Notes: generated from the letters alone by a model not told the origin. A stretch of DNA of 64,000 bases from Ktedonosporobacter rubrisoli (GCF_004208415.1 NZ_CP035758.1:8122001-8186000), one strand, 5' to 3'; shown: positions 35,146-44,142, counted from the stretch's first letter. Numbers and translations are program-made.

Positions 35146-35859
35146 TTAGTGGTCGGGCCGGAAGCCTCCCTCAACGCTGGCTAGGGGAAGATCCGGCGCA
35201 GAGGAATTGGCAGTGGCCCTGGGCAACTGCGTCAAAACTCCCGCATCCATTTCGCAGACCGTATCACAAAGCACTTCAATATCCTGGGCATTGTGGCTGG
35301 CGAGAAGGATCGTCTTTCCTTGATCCCGCAGACTCAGGATCAGCTCTCGCATCTGTAGAACACCTTGTTTATCCAGCCCATTAAATGGCTCATCTAAAAC
35401 CAGCAGGCAAGGGTCTTCCATGATTGCCTGGGCGATTCCCAGGCGTTGGCGCATGCCAAGCGAGTATTTATTCACGGTTTTTTTCAGCTTGGGGTCCAGT
35501 CCCACCAGTTTCAGGGCCTCACAAATGCTCGCGTCACGAATCTTTCCGCGCAGAGAGGCCAATATCTGCAAATTTTTCTTCCCCGTCAGCCCTGGTAGGA
35601 AGCCAGGAGTTTCGATGATCAGGCCCAGACTTTCCGGGAAGTCTACATCTTTGCCAATCTGCTTATTGTGAACGAACACCTTGCCCTTTGTGGGGAGCTG
35701 GAATCCGCAGATACACTTCATCAGCACTGTTTTGCCGCTCCCGTTATTGCCAACGATTCCATGAATTTTGCCTTCCTCAAAGTCGTGGCAGATATCATGG
35801 AGAACGTGTTCAAGTCCGAAATCTTTGCTTACGTGATCTATGTGAATGGCGATATTCAT
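35146..35859 (-). CDS. ABC transporter ATP-binding protein (LanF-like)
   Basis: A 237-residue ABC ATPase. Walker A GNNGSGKT (37-44), Q-loop region near IIETPGFLPGLTG, signature YSLGMRQRL, Walker B CLLVLDEPF, and switch histidine in LLASHNAQD. It energises the two permeases encoded upstream in the same operon. The arrangement (one ATPase, two different six-helix permeases, adjacent two-component genes) resembles bacteriocin-immunity exporters of the LanFEG type. ATG 35859 follows the permease stop by one to a few bases; a frame extending to 35910 only overlaps the permease. The last 25 residues are unusual (proline- and serine-containing) and may be lineage specific. Confidence 0.9.
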   Translation of the reverse strand: MNIAIHIDHVSKDFGLEHVLHDICHDFEEGKIHGIVGNNGSGKTVLMKCICGFQLPTKGKVFVHNKQIGKDVDFPESLGLIIETPGFLPGLTGKKNLQILASLRGKIRDASICEALKLVGLDPKLKKTVNKYSLGMRQRLGIAQAIMEDPCLLVLDEPFNGLDKQGVLQMRELILSLRDQGKTILLASHNAQDIEVLCDTVCEMDAGVLTQLPRATANSSAPDLPLASVEGGFRPDH

Positions 35860-35863
35860 ATTC

Positions 35864-36760
35864 TTAGCTCTCTGTTCCAATGAAATGAAAATTATAGGTC
35901 CGTGTGGCATAGAAGGCTATGCCGTAGCAGAGAAGGATTAACACAACAAAAATCGCGCAGCTTTGCCAGATACGCGGCAGGAGATCATAGCCAAAGTTGT
36001 GCATGCCGTAGGTGGCCTGGTTGAGTGGAGAGAGCCAGCCCACAATCACATTGGCTTTATACATCAGCTCATCTGGCAAATTGAGCAAGGTCTTAAAGAG
36101 CTGTGGGTTGAGCAGGAAGCCGTACAGGCTGAAGATGAAAACTCCCGCCACGCTCCAGATTTGCCCCTTGAGCAGATTGAGCACAAGCATAAGAAAGGCA
36201 ATCAGCAGCGTGTAGAGGAGCATCAAGGCAAAGATCGTTCCCATACAGGCATAGGGTGTGGACATCTCCAACGTTTTCACGGTCACGGAGAGTCCTGTGG
36301 CCTGCCCTGAAGCGGAATAGCCAAGGATCGCCGCTGTCTCACTCCAGATATTGCCAACAAAGGCATCATTCTGGCAGAGCAGCATAGTTGCCCCCAGGAT
36401 AAAGGCAAGATATGCACTGGTTGCCAGGATGATGTACAGCGCCTGGCCCAGCAGCCATGTTTTTCGGTCAATGCGTACTAGATAAAAAGGCACGCCTGCG
36501 TTAAGAAAAGGGATGTCTGCAAACAGCAGCACCAAGAGAAGCGAGGAAAGCAAAATAGAATTGCTATCACTAAACGTCCAGACAAATGCTTCGACAAGTT
36601 GCATACTTGTGTGATAGCTATCAGCAAACTTGAGCACCTTATTGGTGAGCAAAAAGCATAGAATGAAGGCCAGGGAGAAGGTGATAAGAATGCGTGGATT
36701 TTTATACCACCCGTGGAAATTATATGTAGCCACGAGGACAATTTTTCTGATGCTAGCCAT
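35864..36760 (-). CDS. ABC transporter permease (second subunit)
   Basis: A 298-residue integral membrane protein with about six hydrophobic helices, for example ILITFSLAFILCFLLTN, ILLSSLLLVLLFADIPFL, IILATSAYLAFILGATML, LMLLYTLLIAFLMLVLNLL, and SCAIFVVLILLCYGIAFY. It belongs to the ABC-2 permease type by topology and position. ATG 36760 overlaps the end of the upstream permease gene by eight bases (AATGGCTAG), so translation is coupled. By analogy with LanE/LanG it would help expel a peptide from the membrane; this is inference. Confidence 0.8.
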   Translation of the reverse strand: MASIRKIVLVATYNFHGWYKNPRILITFSLAFILCFLLTNKVLKFADSYHTSMQLVEAFVWTFSDSNSILLSSLLLVLLFADIPFLNAGVPFYLVRIDRKTWLLGQALYIILATSAYLAFILGATMLLCQNDAFVGNIWSETAAILGYSASGQATGLSVTVKTLEMSTPYACMGTIFALMLLYTLLIAFLMLVLNLLKGQIWSVAGVFIFSLYGFLLNPQLFKTLLNLPDELMYKANVIVGWLSPLNQATYGMHNFGYDLLPRIWQSCAIFVVLILLCYGIAFYATRTYNFHFIGTES

Positions 36761-37547
36761 TGCCGAGTTTCCTTTTTGCGAAGATGGCAAATATGATGCC
36801 GAAGCCAAGCATGAATGCCGACTGCAGCAGGATCAGTCCCCAGTTTCCCAACATCCAGACATGGGAAGGATTCAGCCATTCTTTAGGATAGAGATAGTAC
36901 CATGCAGCAAAGTAGCGTTCATGAAGAATGATAAGGATGTAGTAAAAGACAAAAGGGGCAGCGTAGGCCATATAGCGGCTCTTTGTTATGCTTGCCAGGG
37001 TAAAACCTACCAGCGACCAGAGCATGCCAGAACACAGGTACAGCGCAGCCTTTGCAAGGATTATACCGGAATAGGTAGCGATAATTCCTCCATCGAAGGG
37101 ATCTTCAAGGACTGTGAGCCCGAGTGTGGAGAGAACATAGGCCAGAAGTATGCCGCTAAATAGCACAAGCCCGCCTGAAATGGCACAGGCAATCAGCTTC
37201 CCCAGAATATAGGCATTGATCCCGCAGCGCGGCAAAAACTGTTTGATAAAGCCGCTCTGCATATCATCCACAAAGGCTGGCGTAAAGGGAAGTGCGCAAA
37301 TAATAGGTGTGGCGAACGTGACCATATCCGATGACAGCGCATTCGTGATGATCCCAACATGATAGCCCGGCGGTAATTGAGGGCCATTCGCAAACATTTT
37401 GTAAAGATTTTCTGTGCAAGCCAGTATGATCACAACTGCCAGGGCAAGCGCGCCAATGCGAAACCCCCTGGAGAGAACGGCACGTTGAATATCGGAACGA
37501 ATGGTATAGAACATTGGGAGCCTTTTCTGTTTCATTTGTTTCTTCAA
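36753..37547 (-). CDS. ABC transporter permease (first subunit)
   Basis: A 264-residue membrane protein with about six helices (IGALALAVVIILACTENLY, LGKLIACAISGGLVLFSGIL, ILAKAALYLCSGMLWSLV, YAAPFVFYYILIIL, GLILLQSAFMLGFGIIFAIF). It is the first gene of the ATPase/permease operon and overlaps the second permease by eight bases. A TACAAC-N5-TACAAC direct repeat lies upstream at 37584-37600 on this strand, so transcription is likely controlled by the divergent response regulator. By eye, codon use here is more AT-rich than in the flanking genes, suggesting transfer, perhaps from Firmicutes. Confidence 0.82.
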   Translation of the reverse strand: MKKQMKQKRLPMFYTIRSDIQRAVLSRGFRIGALALAVVIILACTENLYKMFANGPQLPPGYHVGIITNALSSDMVTFATPIICALPFTPAFVDDMQSGFIKQFLPRCGINAYILGKLIACAISGGLVLFSGILLAYVLSTLGLTVLEDPFDGGIIATYSGIILAKAALYLCSGMLWSLVGFTLASITKSRYMAYAAPFVFYYILIILHERYFAAWYYLYPKEWLNPSHVWMLGNWGLILLQSAFMLGFGIIFAIFAKRKLGNG

Positions 37548-37554
37548 AACAATA

Positions 37555-37600
37555 GAGGGATTTTGCCTCAGGGCTGCATAGAAGTTGTATCGGAGTTGTA
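37555..37600 (-). promoter_or_regulatory. response-regulator box and promoter of the ABC operon
   Basis: On the minus strand TACAAC-TCCGA-TACAAC (37600-37584) is followed by 18 bases and then CAAAATCCC, the likely -10 region. The same box, spacing and CAAAATCCC occur before the lipoprotein gene at 40680. Direct hexamer repeats with an 11-bp period are typical binding sites for OmpR-family regulators. Confidence 0.7.
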
Positions 37601-37635
37601 ATATTTAAGAAATTTTTCTGCAAAATCAGTATATA

Positions 37636-37678
37636 TACAACTTTGTTACAACTATGGTACATAATGAGATGGTATATA
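37636..37678 (+). promoter_or_regulatory. response-regulator box and promoter of its own operon
   Basis: TACAAC-TTTGT-TACAAC (37636-37652) is followed 20 bases on by TATATA (37673-37678), a plausible -10 for the response-regulator gene at 37746. The regulator probably controls its own operon. Confidence 0.65.
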
Positions 37679-37745
37679 CAGCTGAAAACCACATTTATAG
37701 CAGTATTGAGCCGCGATACACGCTTTGCGCGAAGGATAGATAGTT

Positions 37746-38396
37746 ATGAAAGTACTTATTGCTGAAGACGACATCGCGATCAATGATTTGATTCGCATGA
37801 ATTTACATGATATAGGATTTATCTGCTCCTGCGTCTTTGATGGCCTGGCTGCCGCCGATCTGCTGGAGCGCGATAGCTTTGATCTTGTCTTGCTAGATAT
37901 TATGTTGCCCGATGAGAATGGATTTGAACTTCTTGAATATATTCGCCCGCTGGGTATACCTGTGATCATTATCACGGCCAGAAGCTCGCTTACCGATAAA
38001 GTGAAGGGGTTGAAGTTGGGGGCCGATGATTATATCGTTAAACCCTTTTCCATTGTTGAGCTTATGGCCAGAATCGAAGCGATCCTCCGGCGCTACAATA
38101 AGGATCAGCGGGTATTGGTGGTAGAGGATCTGGAGATCAATACCGCTTCGCGCTTAGTCACGAAGGGCGGGGTACCGGTTGAGCTGACCCTGAAAGAGTA
38201 CGAATTGCTAGTCATGCTTGTGCGCAATAAGAATATTGCGCTCTTCCGTGAGACACTGTTTGAGCGAGTATGGGATTCAGACTTTATGGGAAATACGCGC
38301 ACGCTGGATTTGCATATTCAGCGGCTTCGTCGCAAGCTGGGTTGGGAAGACAAAATCAGGACCGTGTACAAAGTTGGCTATCGATTGGAAGTATAA
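37746..38396 (+). CDS. OmpR-family response regulator of the ABC cassette
   Basis: A 216-residue response regulator. Receiver: acidic pair ED/D at 7-9, phospho-acceptor Asp51 (LLDIMLP), Thr/Ser in IITARS, Lys in YIVKPF. Winged helix from about 120: VELTLKEYELLVMLVRNKNI, TRTLDLHIQRLRRKLG, IRTVYKVGYRLEV. It is followed two bases after its stop by the kinase gene. TACAAC-N5-TACAAC boxes occur in front of this gene, of the divergent ABC operon, and of the lipoprotein gene at 40839; by position this protein is the best candidate to bind them. Confidence 0.95.
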   Translation: MKVLIAEDDIAINDLIRMNLHDIGFICSCVFDGLAAADLLERDSFDLVLLDIMLPDENGFELLEYIRPLGIPVIIITARSSLTDKVKGLKLGADDYIVKPFSIVELMARIEAILRRYNKDQRVLVVEDLEINTASRLVTKGGVPVELTLKEYELLVMLVRNKNIALFRETLFERVWDSDFMGNTRTLDLHIQRLRRKLGWEDKIRTVYKVGYRLEV

Positions 38397-38398
38397 GG

Positions 38399-39847
38399 AT
38401 GCGGTTCTCCTTCAAAATATTTATCTGTATCGTGGTCGCTGTCGCGCTTTCCTTTGCTACTGGTGGTTACATGCTGATCTCCTCAAATTTTACTGCCGCC
38501 AGGGACAGGGAGGTGAGTCTTGCCGTAGATGAACATCTCTCGCTGCAGTATGTGTTCGAATCAGCGCTGGTCACACAAGAGTTGCAGGGACAGGGTTTGA
38601 CTGACGATACAGTTCGTACTGCCGCACAGGGTATTGCCATCGGCCTGCAACTGAGCGGGCATGGGGGAAGAGCCATTATTGTCTATAACAGCCGTGCTAA
38701 AGAGATCTATCCTGACGCGGGAAAGCAAGCGCCGGATAGTACGAAAATGATTGGATTGCGTGCCGGACAAGTGATGTATGCCTTTACGCATATAGGGAAG
38801 ACCTATACTCTTTTTGTGACTGGATTGTTGGTCTATGGCTCCGAGAAGATGTACCTCAGCTATAGCCAGGATATCAGCGAGATATTTGCGCAAAGAGATG
38901 CTCAGATACAAACGTTTATCTTCTATCAGGGGATCAATATCCTGATGAGCGCGGTGCTGGCTTTTTTGATCTCATGGCTGCTTACTCGTCCTGTGCGCCA
39001 GCTTACTCAGATCAGCCATAGGATTGCCGCCGGGGACTACAAGAGGCGGGTAGAGATCCGCACATCCGACGAAATCGGAGAACTGGCACAAAGTTTTAAT
39101 CTGATGGCTGCCTCAGTAGAGGAGAAGATCAATGCGTTAGAGCAGTCTTCCCATATCAAAGATGATTTTATCGCCAATTTCACCCATGAACTTAAGACGC
39201 CGATGACTTCCATCGTCGGTTATGCTGATATGCTGCGCTCTCGCCAGTTGAACCCGGAGACGCTCTTCAAGGCTGCCAACTATATCTACAACGAAGCTAA
39301 TCGTCTCGAAGCGCTTTCACTCAAAATGTTGAAGCTTGTAGTTATGGAAAGGCAGGACTTCACCCTTGCGCCAGTTGCAGCCGAGGAGTTGCTAAGATAC
39401 ATTCTGCGGGCCGCGACACCTTCCTTTGTGGGCAGTGATGTGACCATCAAGGCGTCGGCGCACAAAGGCTGGGTGGCGGTTGAGCCGGACCTCATGAAGA
39501 CGCTGCTGCTCAACCTTATGGACAATGCGCGCAAAGCGTCAAGTGCTGGTAGCATTGTGGAGCTGCGTGGAAGTCACGATGGTGAGCAGTACACCTTTAC
39601 AGTGACTGATCATGGACGAGGCATACCGCAAGAAGAATTGGGCAGGATTACCGAGGCTTTTTATATGGTTGATAAGTCCCGCTCCAGAGTTCAGAACGGC
39701 GCAGGGCTGGGGTTGAGCATTGCAAGTAAAATTGCGACTTTGCACCATACCACGCTGCAATTTGTGAGCTGCCCGGGCGTTGGTACCAGCGTTAGCATTA
39801 GCTTGCCATATTGTCATGCGCAAGAGGAGTATGAGGATGAAGCATAG
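38399..39847 (+). CDS. membrane sensor histidine kinase of the ABC cassette
   Basis: A 482-residue sensor kinase. Membrane helix 1 (about 7-29), an extracytoplasmic sensor domain of about 140 residues (30-170), helix 2 (about 172-195), HAMP (196-248), HisKA with NFTHELKTP (His263), and the ATPase domain (LLLNLMDNARKAS, DHGRGIPQEELGRITEAFYM, GAGLGLSIASKIA). The large external loop suggests direct sensing of an extracellular ligand. ATG 38399 is chosen because it starts two bases after the regulator stop; a longer frame from 38270 only overlaps the regulator gene. It overlaps the next gene by 11 bases. Confidence 0.94.
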   Translation: MRFSFKIFICIVVAVALSFATGGYMLISSNFTAARDREVSLAVDEHLSLQYVFESALVTQELQGQGLTDDTVRTAAQGIAIGLQLSGHGGRAIIVYNSRAKEIYPDAGKQAPDSTKMIGLRAGQVMYAFTHIGKTYTLFVTGLLVYGSEKMYLSYSQDISEIFAQRDAQIQTFIFYQGINILMSAVLAFLISWLLTRPVRQLTQISHRIAAGDYKRRVEIRTSDEIGELAQSFNLMAASVEEKINALEQSSHIKDDFIANFTHELKTPMTSIVGYADMLRSRQLNPETLFKAANYIYNEANRLEALSLKMLKLVVMERQDFTLAPVAAEELLRYILRAATPSFVGSDVTIKASAHKGWVAVEPDLMKTLLLNLMDNARKASSAGSIVELRGSHDGEQYTFTVTDHGRGIPQEELGRITEAFYMVDKSRSRVQNGAGLGLSIASKIATLHHTTLQFVSCPGVGTSVSISLPYCHAQEEYEDEA

Positions 39848-40613
39848 GATCTTCTGGTATAGTGTCGTAGCCTTTGTGGTCAGCCTCCTGGTGACAGGTA
39901 GTATGCTCATGCCTGGCGTGTTGCTCAGCAGAGCAGAAGATAGTATTCTGCGTTCCCCCTCTATTATAAGTAAAGGCTTCTCTCTTTCCCAGCCACAGAA
40001 TGTTTCTGCCGCGCATGCAATGCCAACCCCATCAGCTGTATCGGTGGCCCAGATGAGCAAAAGGGTGCAGTGGTATGAGGATGGTGTTGCTGACAGTGTT
40101 CTCTCCAAAGAGCCTATCAACGGCAGCATAGATATGAAAGCTGCGGTCAATACCTGCGTTCAGCAAATAACCACTCTTTGGCATAAGGGCATGCTTATGC
40201 CTCTTGAGCAGTTTCCAAAGGCATATACCGTGTATGCAGAACAGAGAACCATCCTTGATAGCAATAAAAATCCGGCGCTACAATATTGGGATATTGGCTT
40301 CTTGCCTCAATCCAGCCAGCTTAGCATGCGGAAAATGACTATCTCGTTAGACGCTCAAACAGGGATGTTTCTTGCCATACGTATAGATGTGACGAACGCC
40401 GCCGCGACGGTTGACCTGGCGAACACCGCTGAAGCTATAGCCAGGGAGATGAATATGCCTGGGCACCTGCTTTTCCTTGACGAACGCAATTTATCTCAGC
40501 TTCAAACGGCTGTATGGAAATTTAATGATACAGCCCTGCTCATGCAATTGTCTGTGGAAAAAAGCGACTCTTTTGTAGATTTTGCGATGAGTATGAAGGT
40601 ACAAAACAGCTGA
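39837..40613 (+). CDS. membrane-anchored protein coupled to the sensor kinase
   Basis: A 258-residue protein I cannot place in a named family. An N-terminal membrane helix (about 5-26; IFWYSVVAFVVSLLVTGSML) is followed by a long extracytoplasmic part with no second helix, so it is probably anchored by its N-terminus. ATG 39837 has AGGAG six bases upstream and overlaps the kinase stop by 11 bases, a strong sign that it is made with the kinase and works beside it, perhaps as a sensor accessory. The extracytoplasmic part has a beta-rich feel (KMTISLDAQTGMFLAIRIDV) reminiscent of propeptide-type or inhibitor domains, but I claim no homology. Confidence 0.7.
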   Translation: MKHRIFWYSVVAFVVSLLVTGSMLMPGVLLSRAEDSILRSPSIISKGFSLSQPQNVSAAHAMPTPSAVSVAQMSKRVQWYEDGVADSVLSKEPINGSIDMKAAVNTCVQQITTLWHKGMLMPLEQFPKAYTVYAEQRTILDSNKNPALQYWDIGFLPQSSQLSMRKMTISLDAQTGMFLAIRIDVTNAAATVDLANTAEAIAREMNMPGHLLFLDERNLSQLQTAVWKFNDTALLMQLSVEKSDSFVDFAMSMKVQNS

Positions 40614-40679
40614 TGCCTGGCCCTTTGGGAAGCCTGTTTCCCTCTCTATTGCATTTGCACACAAACTGAGAAAAAATTT

Positions 40680-40720
40680 TACAACCTGGATACAACTTGT
40701 GTACCTATCTGCTGCAAAAT
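40680..40720 (+). promoter_or_regulatory. response-regulator box and promoter of the lipoprotein gene
   Basis: TACAAC-CTGGA-TACAAC (40680-40696), 18 bases, then CAAAAT (40715-40720) followed by CCC. Box, spacing and CAAAATCCC are the same as in front of the divergent ABC operon, which argues for common control. Confidence 0.7.
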
Positions 40721-40838
40721 CCCGCTAAACTCTAGCTTGACGTTGAGAGAGCTGCTAGCAAGCAAAGATAGCGGGTCCTTGTCTCAATGTCGCTTATGAG
40801 CCAAAGGGATTTTTATGCCTGGAGATAGGAGAAAAATA

Positions 40839-42323
40839 ATGAAACAAGAGGCTCTGCATAAACAGATGCACGAGAAGCTCGTCTGGTTCCGGCGCGGACC
40901 GGGTACAAAGCTCCTCATGCTGGCGCTGCTGCTCACCGTCAGCGGATCGCTGGCGGCCTGCCAGAGCACGCCGACGACTCCTCCAGTGGTGGGAAAGCAG
41001 CAGAACATCAATACGATGGTAAAGAATAACATACAGAACACCAATCTGTTGCAAGGCGTGCCTCAGACTCTGCTGTTCAAGCAGACGCAGGGAGCCGTCA
41101 CTCTCAACGTCAATGGGCCGGTGCAACTGCCTCAAACCTCAAAGATTCCGGTGATTACAACACGACCAACCTGTTTTTCTCAGGATACGGTCACCAAAAT
41201 TATCAATACCCTCATGCCAGGAAAGCAATTATACGCGTTTAATATTGATAATTGGATCAAAACGAATTCTCAAAAGTTGACCACGCTTCTGCAGGCATTA
41301 CAAATGCCGGGTACTCAGGGAAACAAAGAAATAACCACCCTACCATCATTAGTCCCAGTCGGCTTAGAACTTTTGTCTAAAAGTAAAGCTGACTTCTCAG
41401 CATTGGAGCAGAAGTTGGGGAAAGCCAATGCTCCAGCAACAGAGCAAGGGGTGCCAGCGACAGGAAAGTTTCAGCGCATTGATGAGAGTGATCTTCAGGG
41501 GCAACACGGAACTCTGCCTGGATTTCATGGAAATGTGCTCTCTGTCTATGCAGATTCTGGCAAAGGCTATGATATGATTCTGGAAGCCAATGCGTCAGAT
41601 TCTGCCACTGAGTGTGATGTAAGCTTTGCGAGCCATGGCGTCACCGATCTCTACAATTACACTGAGCAGACGGGCCAGGCCCGCGGGATGAGCATATCGC
41701 TGGATCAGGCCAAAGCTTTGGCGCAACATACATTACAAGCGGTGGGGGCTAGTGATCTCAAGCTCTCCCAGGTCCAGGTAGGAACCGCAATCCCGCTCTC
41801 GCCCAGTGACAACCCCAATAGCATGAAGCAAGCGTATGGTATGTGGTTTACCCGTTCCGTTGATGGTGTCCCCACGACAGTTGATTTGGCCGATCCTGAC
41901 CAGAATGCCTATCACCCCACCTATCCCTATGAGCGATTGTTCATGCTGATAAATGATGCTGGCGTGATTGAGTTTTCCTGGAAATCTCCGATGCAGGCTA
42001 CTGGGACCATTTCTTCCAACGCCCAGATCCTCCCGTTTCAGGAGGCAATGAACAGGGCTAAAGAGCAGTTCTTTATCCGCTATGCCCAAAGTGATGCCAG
42101 CAAGGGGAAGACTACCTTTACGATCAATCGCATCACTTTGGGCATGATGCGGGTCCAGAACAAGGATCAAGCCAACACCTATACGATGATCCCCGTCTGG
42201 GATTTCTACGGCACCGGTGGCCCTCCTCCCAGTAACCCGATGCTGATCGATCACAGTATGGATAGCTTTTTAACCATCAACGCTATCAATGGTTCGGCCA
42301 TTGATCGGACGCTAGGTTACTGA
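40839..42323 (+). CDS. large lipoprotein of the ABC/two-component cassette (DUF6034-like)
   Basis: A 494-residue secreted lipoprotein. A long basic N-terminus and hydrophobic core end in the lipobox LAAC (Cys41). The mature part has a Ser/Thr/Pro linker and large beta-rich domains, with no catalytic motif I recognise. From memory it resembles DUF6034 lipoproteins of Firmicutes, often near two-component genes; this needs a profile search. ATG 40839 has AGGAG upstream; ATG 40815 is an alternative. The TACAAC box at 40680 puts it under the cassette regulator. A role in capturing or sensing an extracellular peptide is inferred from context. Confidence 0.75.
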   Translation: MKQEALHKQMHEKLVWFRRGPGTKLLMLALLLTVSGSLAACQSTPTTPPVVGKQQNINTMVKNNIQNTNLLQGVPQTLLFKQTQGAVTLNVNGPVQLPQTSKIPVITTRPTCFSQDTVTKIINTLMPGKQLYAFNIDNWIKTNSQKLTTLLQALQMPGTQGNKEITTLPSLVPVGLELLSKSKADFSALEQKLGKANAPATEQGVPATGKFQRIDESDLQGQHGTLPGFHGNVLSVYADSGKGYDMILEANASDSATECDVSFASHGVTDLYNYTEQTGQARGMSISLDQAKALAQHTLQAVGASDLKLSQVQVGTAIPLSPSDNPNSMKQAYGMWFTRSVDGVPTTVDLADPDQNAYHPTYPYERLFMLINDAGVIEFSWKSPMQATGTISSNAQILPFQEAMNRAKEQFFIRYAQSDASKGKTTFTINRITLGMMRVQNKDQANTYTMIPVWDFYGTGGPPPSNPMLIDHSMDSFLTINAINGSAIDRTLGY

Positions 42324-42444
42324 TTTCTCGACTCGGCGTGGTTTAGCGCAGCTCAGTAGTGCATTCTTTGCCCTTTGTTGGCGCGGGAATGGGAAAGAAA
42401 ACTGCAGAGATGCCTTCGCGCGTATTAAGGACCGGAAGCTTTTC

Positions 42445-43437
42445 TCAAAGGGATTGTGAAAAGCCCCCTTCCTTCCTGATATCTCCTGCGGAAGTTTCCC
42501 ACACCTCAAAGCTGGGCAATGTCTTTTTTCGTTGCGCAAATACCTCCCGGGCCACGATGAGAAATTCCCGCAGGAGGGGAGAGAGGTCGTCCCGCTGCCA
42601 GAGGAGTACAGTCCTGAAGGCTATATTATGATTAATGTCAGACAGTGGGCGATACATAACTCCTGGGAAGGGGAGCGTCGTCGCTGAGGCGGCAACAAGG
42701 GAGACGCCGAGATTCGCTGCTATCAGACCAAGCATAATATGGATGTTTGAGACTTCCTGGATTACACGTGGATTCACGCCGCAGATCTGCGCGATCCGTT
42801 CGTAGAGAACTCCACTATCAGATTGACGTGGACAAAAAAAGAATGGTTCCTCAATAAGAGCGGAGAGCGAGATGGATTGCTGGCGTGCAAAACGATGTCG
42901 TGATGAGAATGCCGCAACATATGGAACGTGTTGCAGCACCTCTGCGTCAAGCTCGCCTGGAAGATCCTGGAAAGCCGCCGCAAAGCCTACCTGTATCTGC
43001 TGTTTCTTCAGAGCCTGCAGTTGCTCCTGCAGATACATCTCCTTGAGCTGTACCTCGACTGCCGGAAAGCGTTGGCAATAGATGGTCAAGACTTCTGGGA
43101 TAATATTTGCTGTCGCGATTTCGGCATTGACAAAGCCAATATCCAGCCGTCCTCGCTGGCCGTTTTGGGCCTGCTGCACCCGTAAGAGGGAGAGATCTAC
43201 TTGCTCAAGAATCTGCAAGGCATCTTTCAAAAATAACTGACCCACATTTGTCAGCCGCACCATATGGTGGGTGCGCTCGAAGAGGCGTGCCCCAAGGATT
43301 TGCTCTAGTTGGAGAATCTGCTGACTTAAGGCCGGCTGAGCTATGTGTAACTTCTTGGCTGCTCGGCTGAAGTGAAGTTCTTGAGCAACGGCAATAAAGG
43401 AGCGTAAGTGACGCAGTTCTACCCGTTCGTTATGCAT
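42445..43437 (-). CDS. LysR-family transcriptional regulator
   Basis: A 330-residue LysR regulator. The N-terminal winged helix-turn-helix (7-66) reads LRSFIAVAQELHFSRAAKKL, then HIAQPALSQQILQLEQILG and LFERTHHMVRLTNVGQLFL. The periplasmic-binding-like effector domain follows (GRLDIGFVNAE, VGFAAAFQDLPGEL, LGVSLVAASATTLPFPGV). It is divergent from the Ddn-like gene at 43651 with 213 bases between, the classic LysR arrangement, so that gene is the first candidate target. The effector is unknown. Confidence 0.92.
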   Translation of the reverse strand: MHNERVELRHLRSFIAVAQELHFSRAAKKLHIAQPALSQQILQLEQILGARLFERTHHMVRLTNVGQLFLKDALQILEQVDLSLLRVQQAQNGQRGRLDIGFVNAEIATANIIPEVLTIYCQRFPAVEVQLKEMYLQEQLQALKKQQIQVGFAAAFQDLPGELDAEVLQHVPYVAAFSSRHRFARQQSISLSALIEEPFFFCPRQSDSGVLYERIAQICGVNPRVIQEVSNIHIMLGLIAANLGVSLVAASATTLPFPGVMYRPLSDINHNIAFRTVLLWQRDDLSPLLREFLIVAREVFAQRKKTLPSFEVWETSAGDIRKEGGFSQSL

Positions 43438-43650
43438 AAAAGCTCTTGCCGCAAGAATAAATATATATTGGACATAACATCAGTATAACGTTTATAGTCA
43501 AGTGGAAGAGCAGGGAGAAGCAAGCATAGATACGACTATCTAGCGACGTGCAGGCTTCTATGCATTGCTATTGACATAGAAAAATGTCGATTTGTTTCAG
43601 GCTATCCCCTGTCTTTCTCATATACATACGGCTATAAGGAGATAAAATAT

Positions 43651-44142
43651 ATGGATAAACCTCATGAGCGCAAAGATCGAGATGCCACTGACAGGAGCAG
43701 TTACGATGTGAATGATAGAGCAGCGTTTAAAAAGCAGATGGAAGAGCTGAATCCTCCTATCATCGAGGATTTTCGTTCCAATGGTGGTAAGGTCGGTGGT
43801 GATTTTACCAGTCACAATCTGCTTTTGCTGCATACCATTGGCGCAAAGAGCCAACAGCCGCGTGTCAATCCCCTGTGCTATATAAAAGATGGCGATGCCT
43901 TTGTCATTGTTGGCTCTAAAGGCGGTGCGCTGACCAATCCCGATTGGTACTACAATATCCTGGCTCATCCCGAGGTCGAGCTTGAAGTGGACACGGAACG
44001 TTTCAAAGCTCGTGCGACGATTCCAGAAGGAGAGGAGCGTGATCGTCTCTTTGCCAGCTACTTGAAACAAGAGCCGGAGATAGATGGGGTGCAGAAAGCC
44101 ACGCCTCGTATCTTCCCGGTTATTCGGCTGACAAGGATGTAA
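43651..44142 (+). CDS. nitroreductase/quinone reductase family protein (Ddn-like, F420-type)
   Basis: A 163-residue protein of the deazaflavin-dependent nitroreductase (Ddn, DUF385) family, a split-barrel fold that uses F420H2 in known members. Visible: HNLLLLHTIGAKSQQPRVNP, LCYIKDGDAFVIVGSKGG, NPDWYYNILAHPEVELEV. The basic residues of the cofactor phosphate site (GAKSQQPR, GSKGG) are present. AAGGAGAT precedes the start. A LysR regulator is divergent upstream. The physiological substrate is unknown; quinones or xenobiotics are usual for the family. Confidence 0.88.
   Translation: MDKPHERKDRDATDRSSYDVNDRAAFKKQMEELNPPIIEDFRSNGGKVGGDFTSHNLLLLHTIGAKSQQPRVNPLCYIKDGDAFVIVGSKGGALTNPDWYYNILAHPEVELEVDTERFKARATIPEGEERDRLFASYLKQEPEIDGVQKATPRIFPVIRLTRM

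Noticed and set aside
35017..35187. Plus-strand frame of about 56 codons with GAGGA upstream
   Set aside because: It starts inside a terminator-like hairpin, overlaps the ABC ATPase gene and resembles nothing known.
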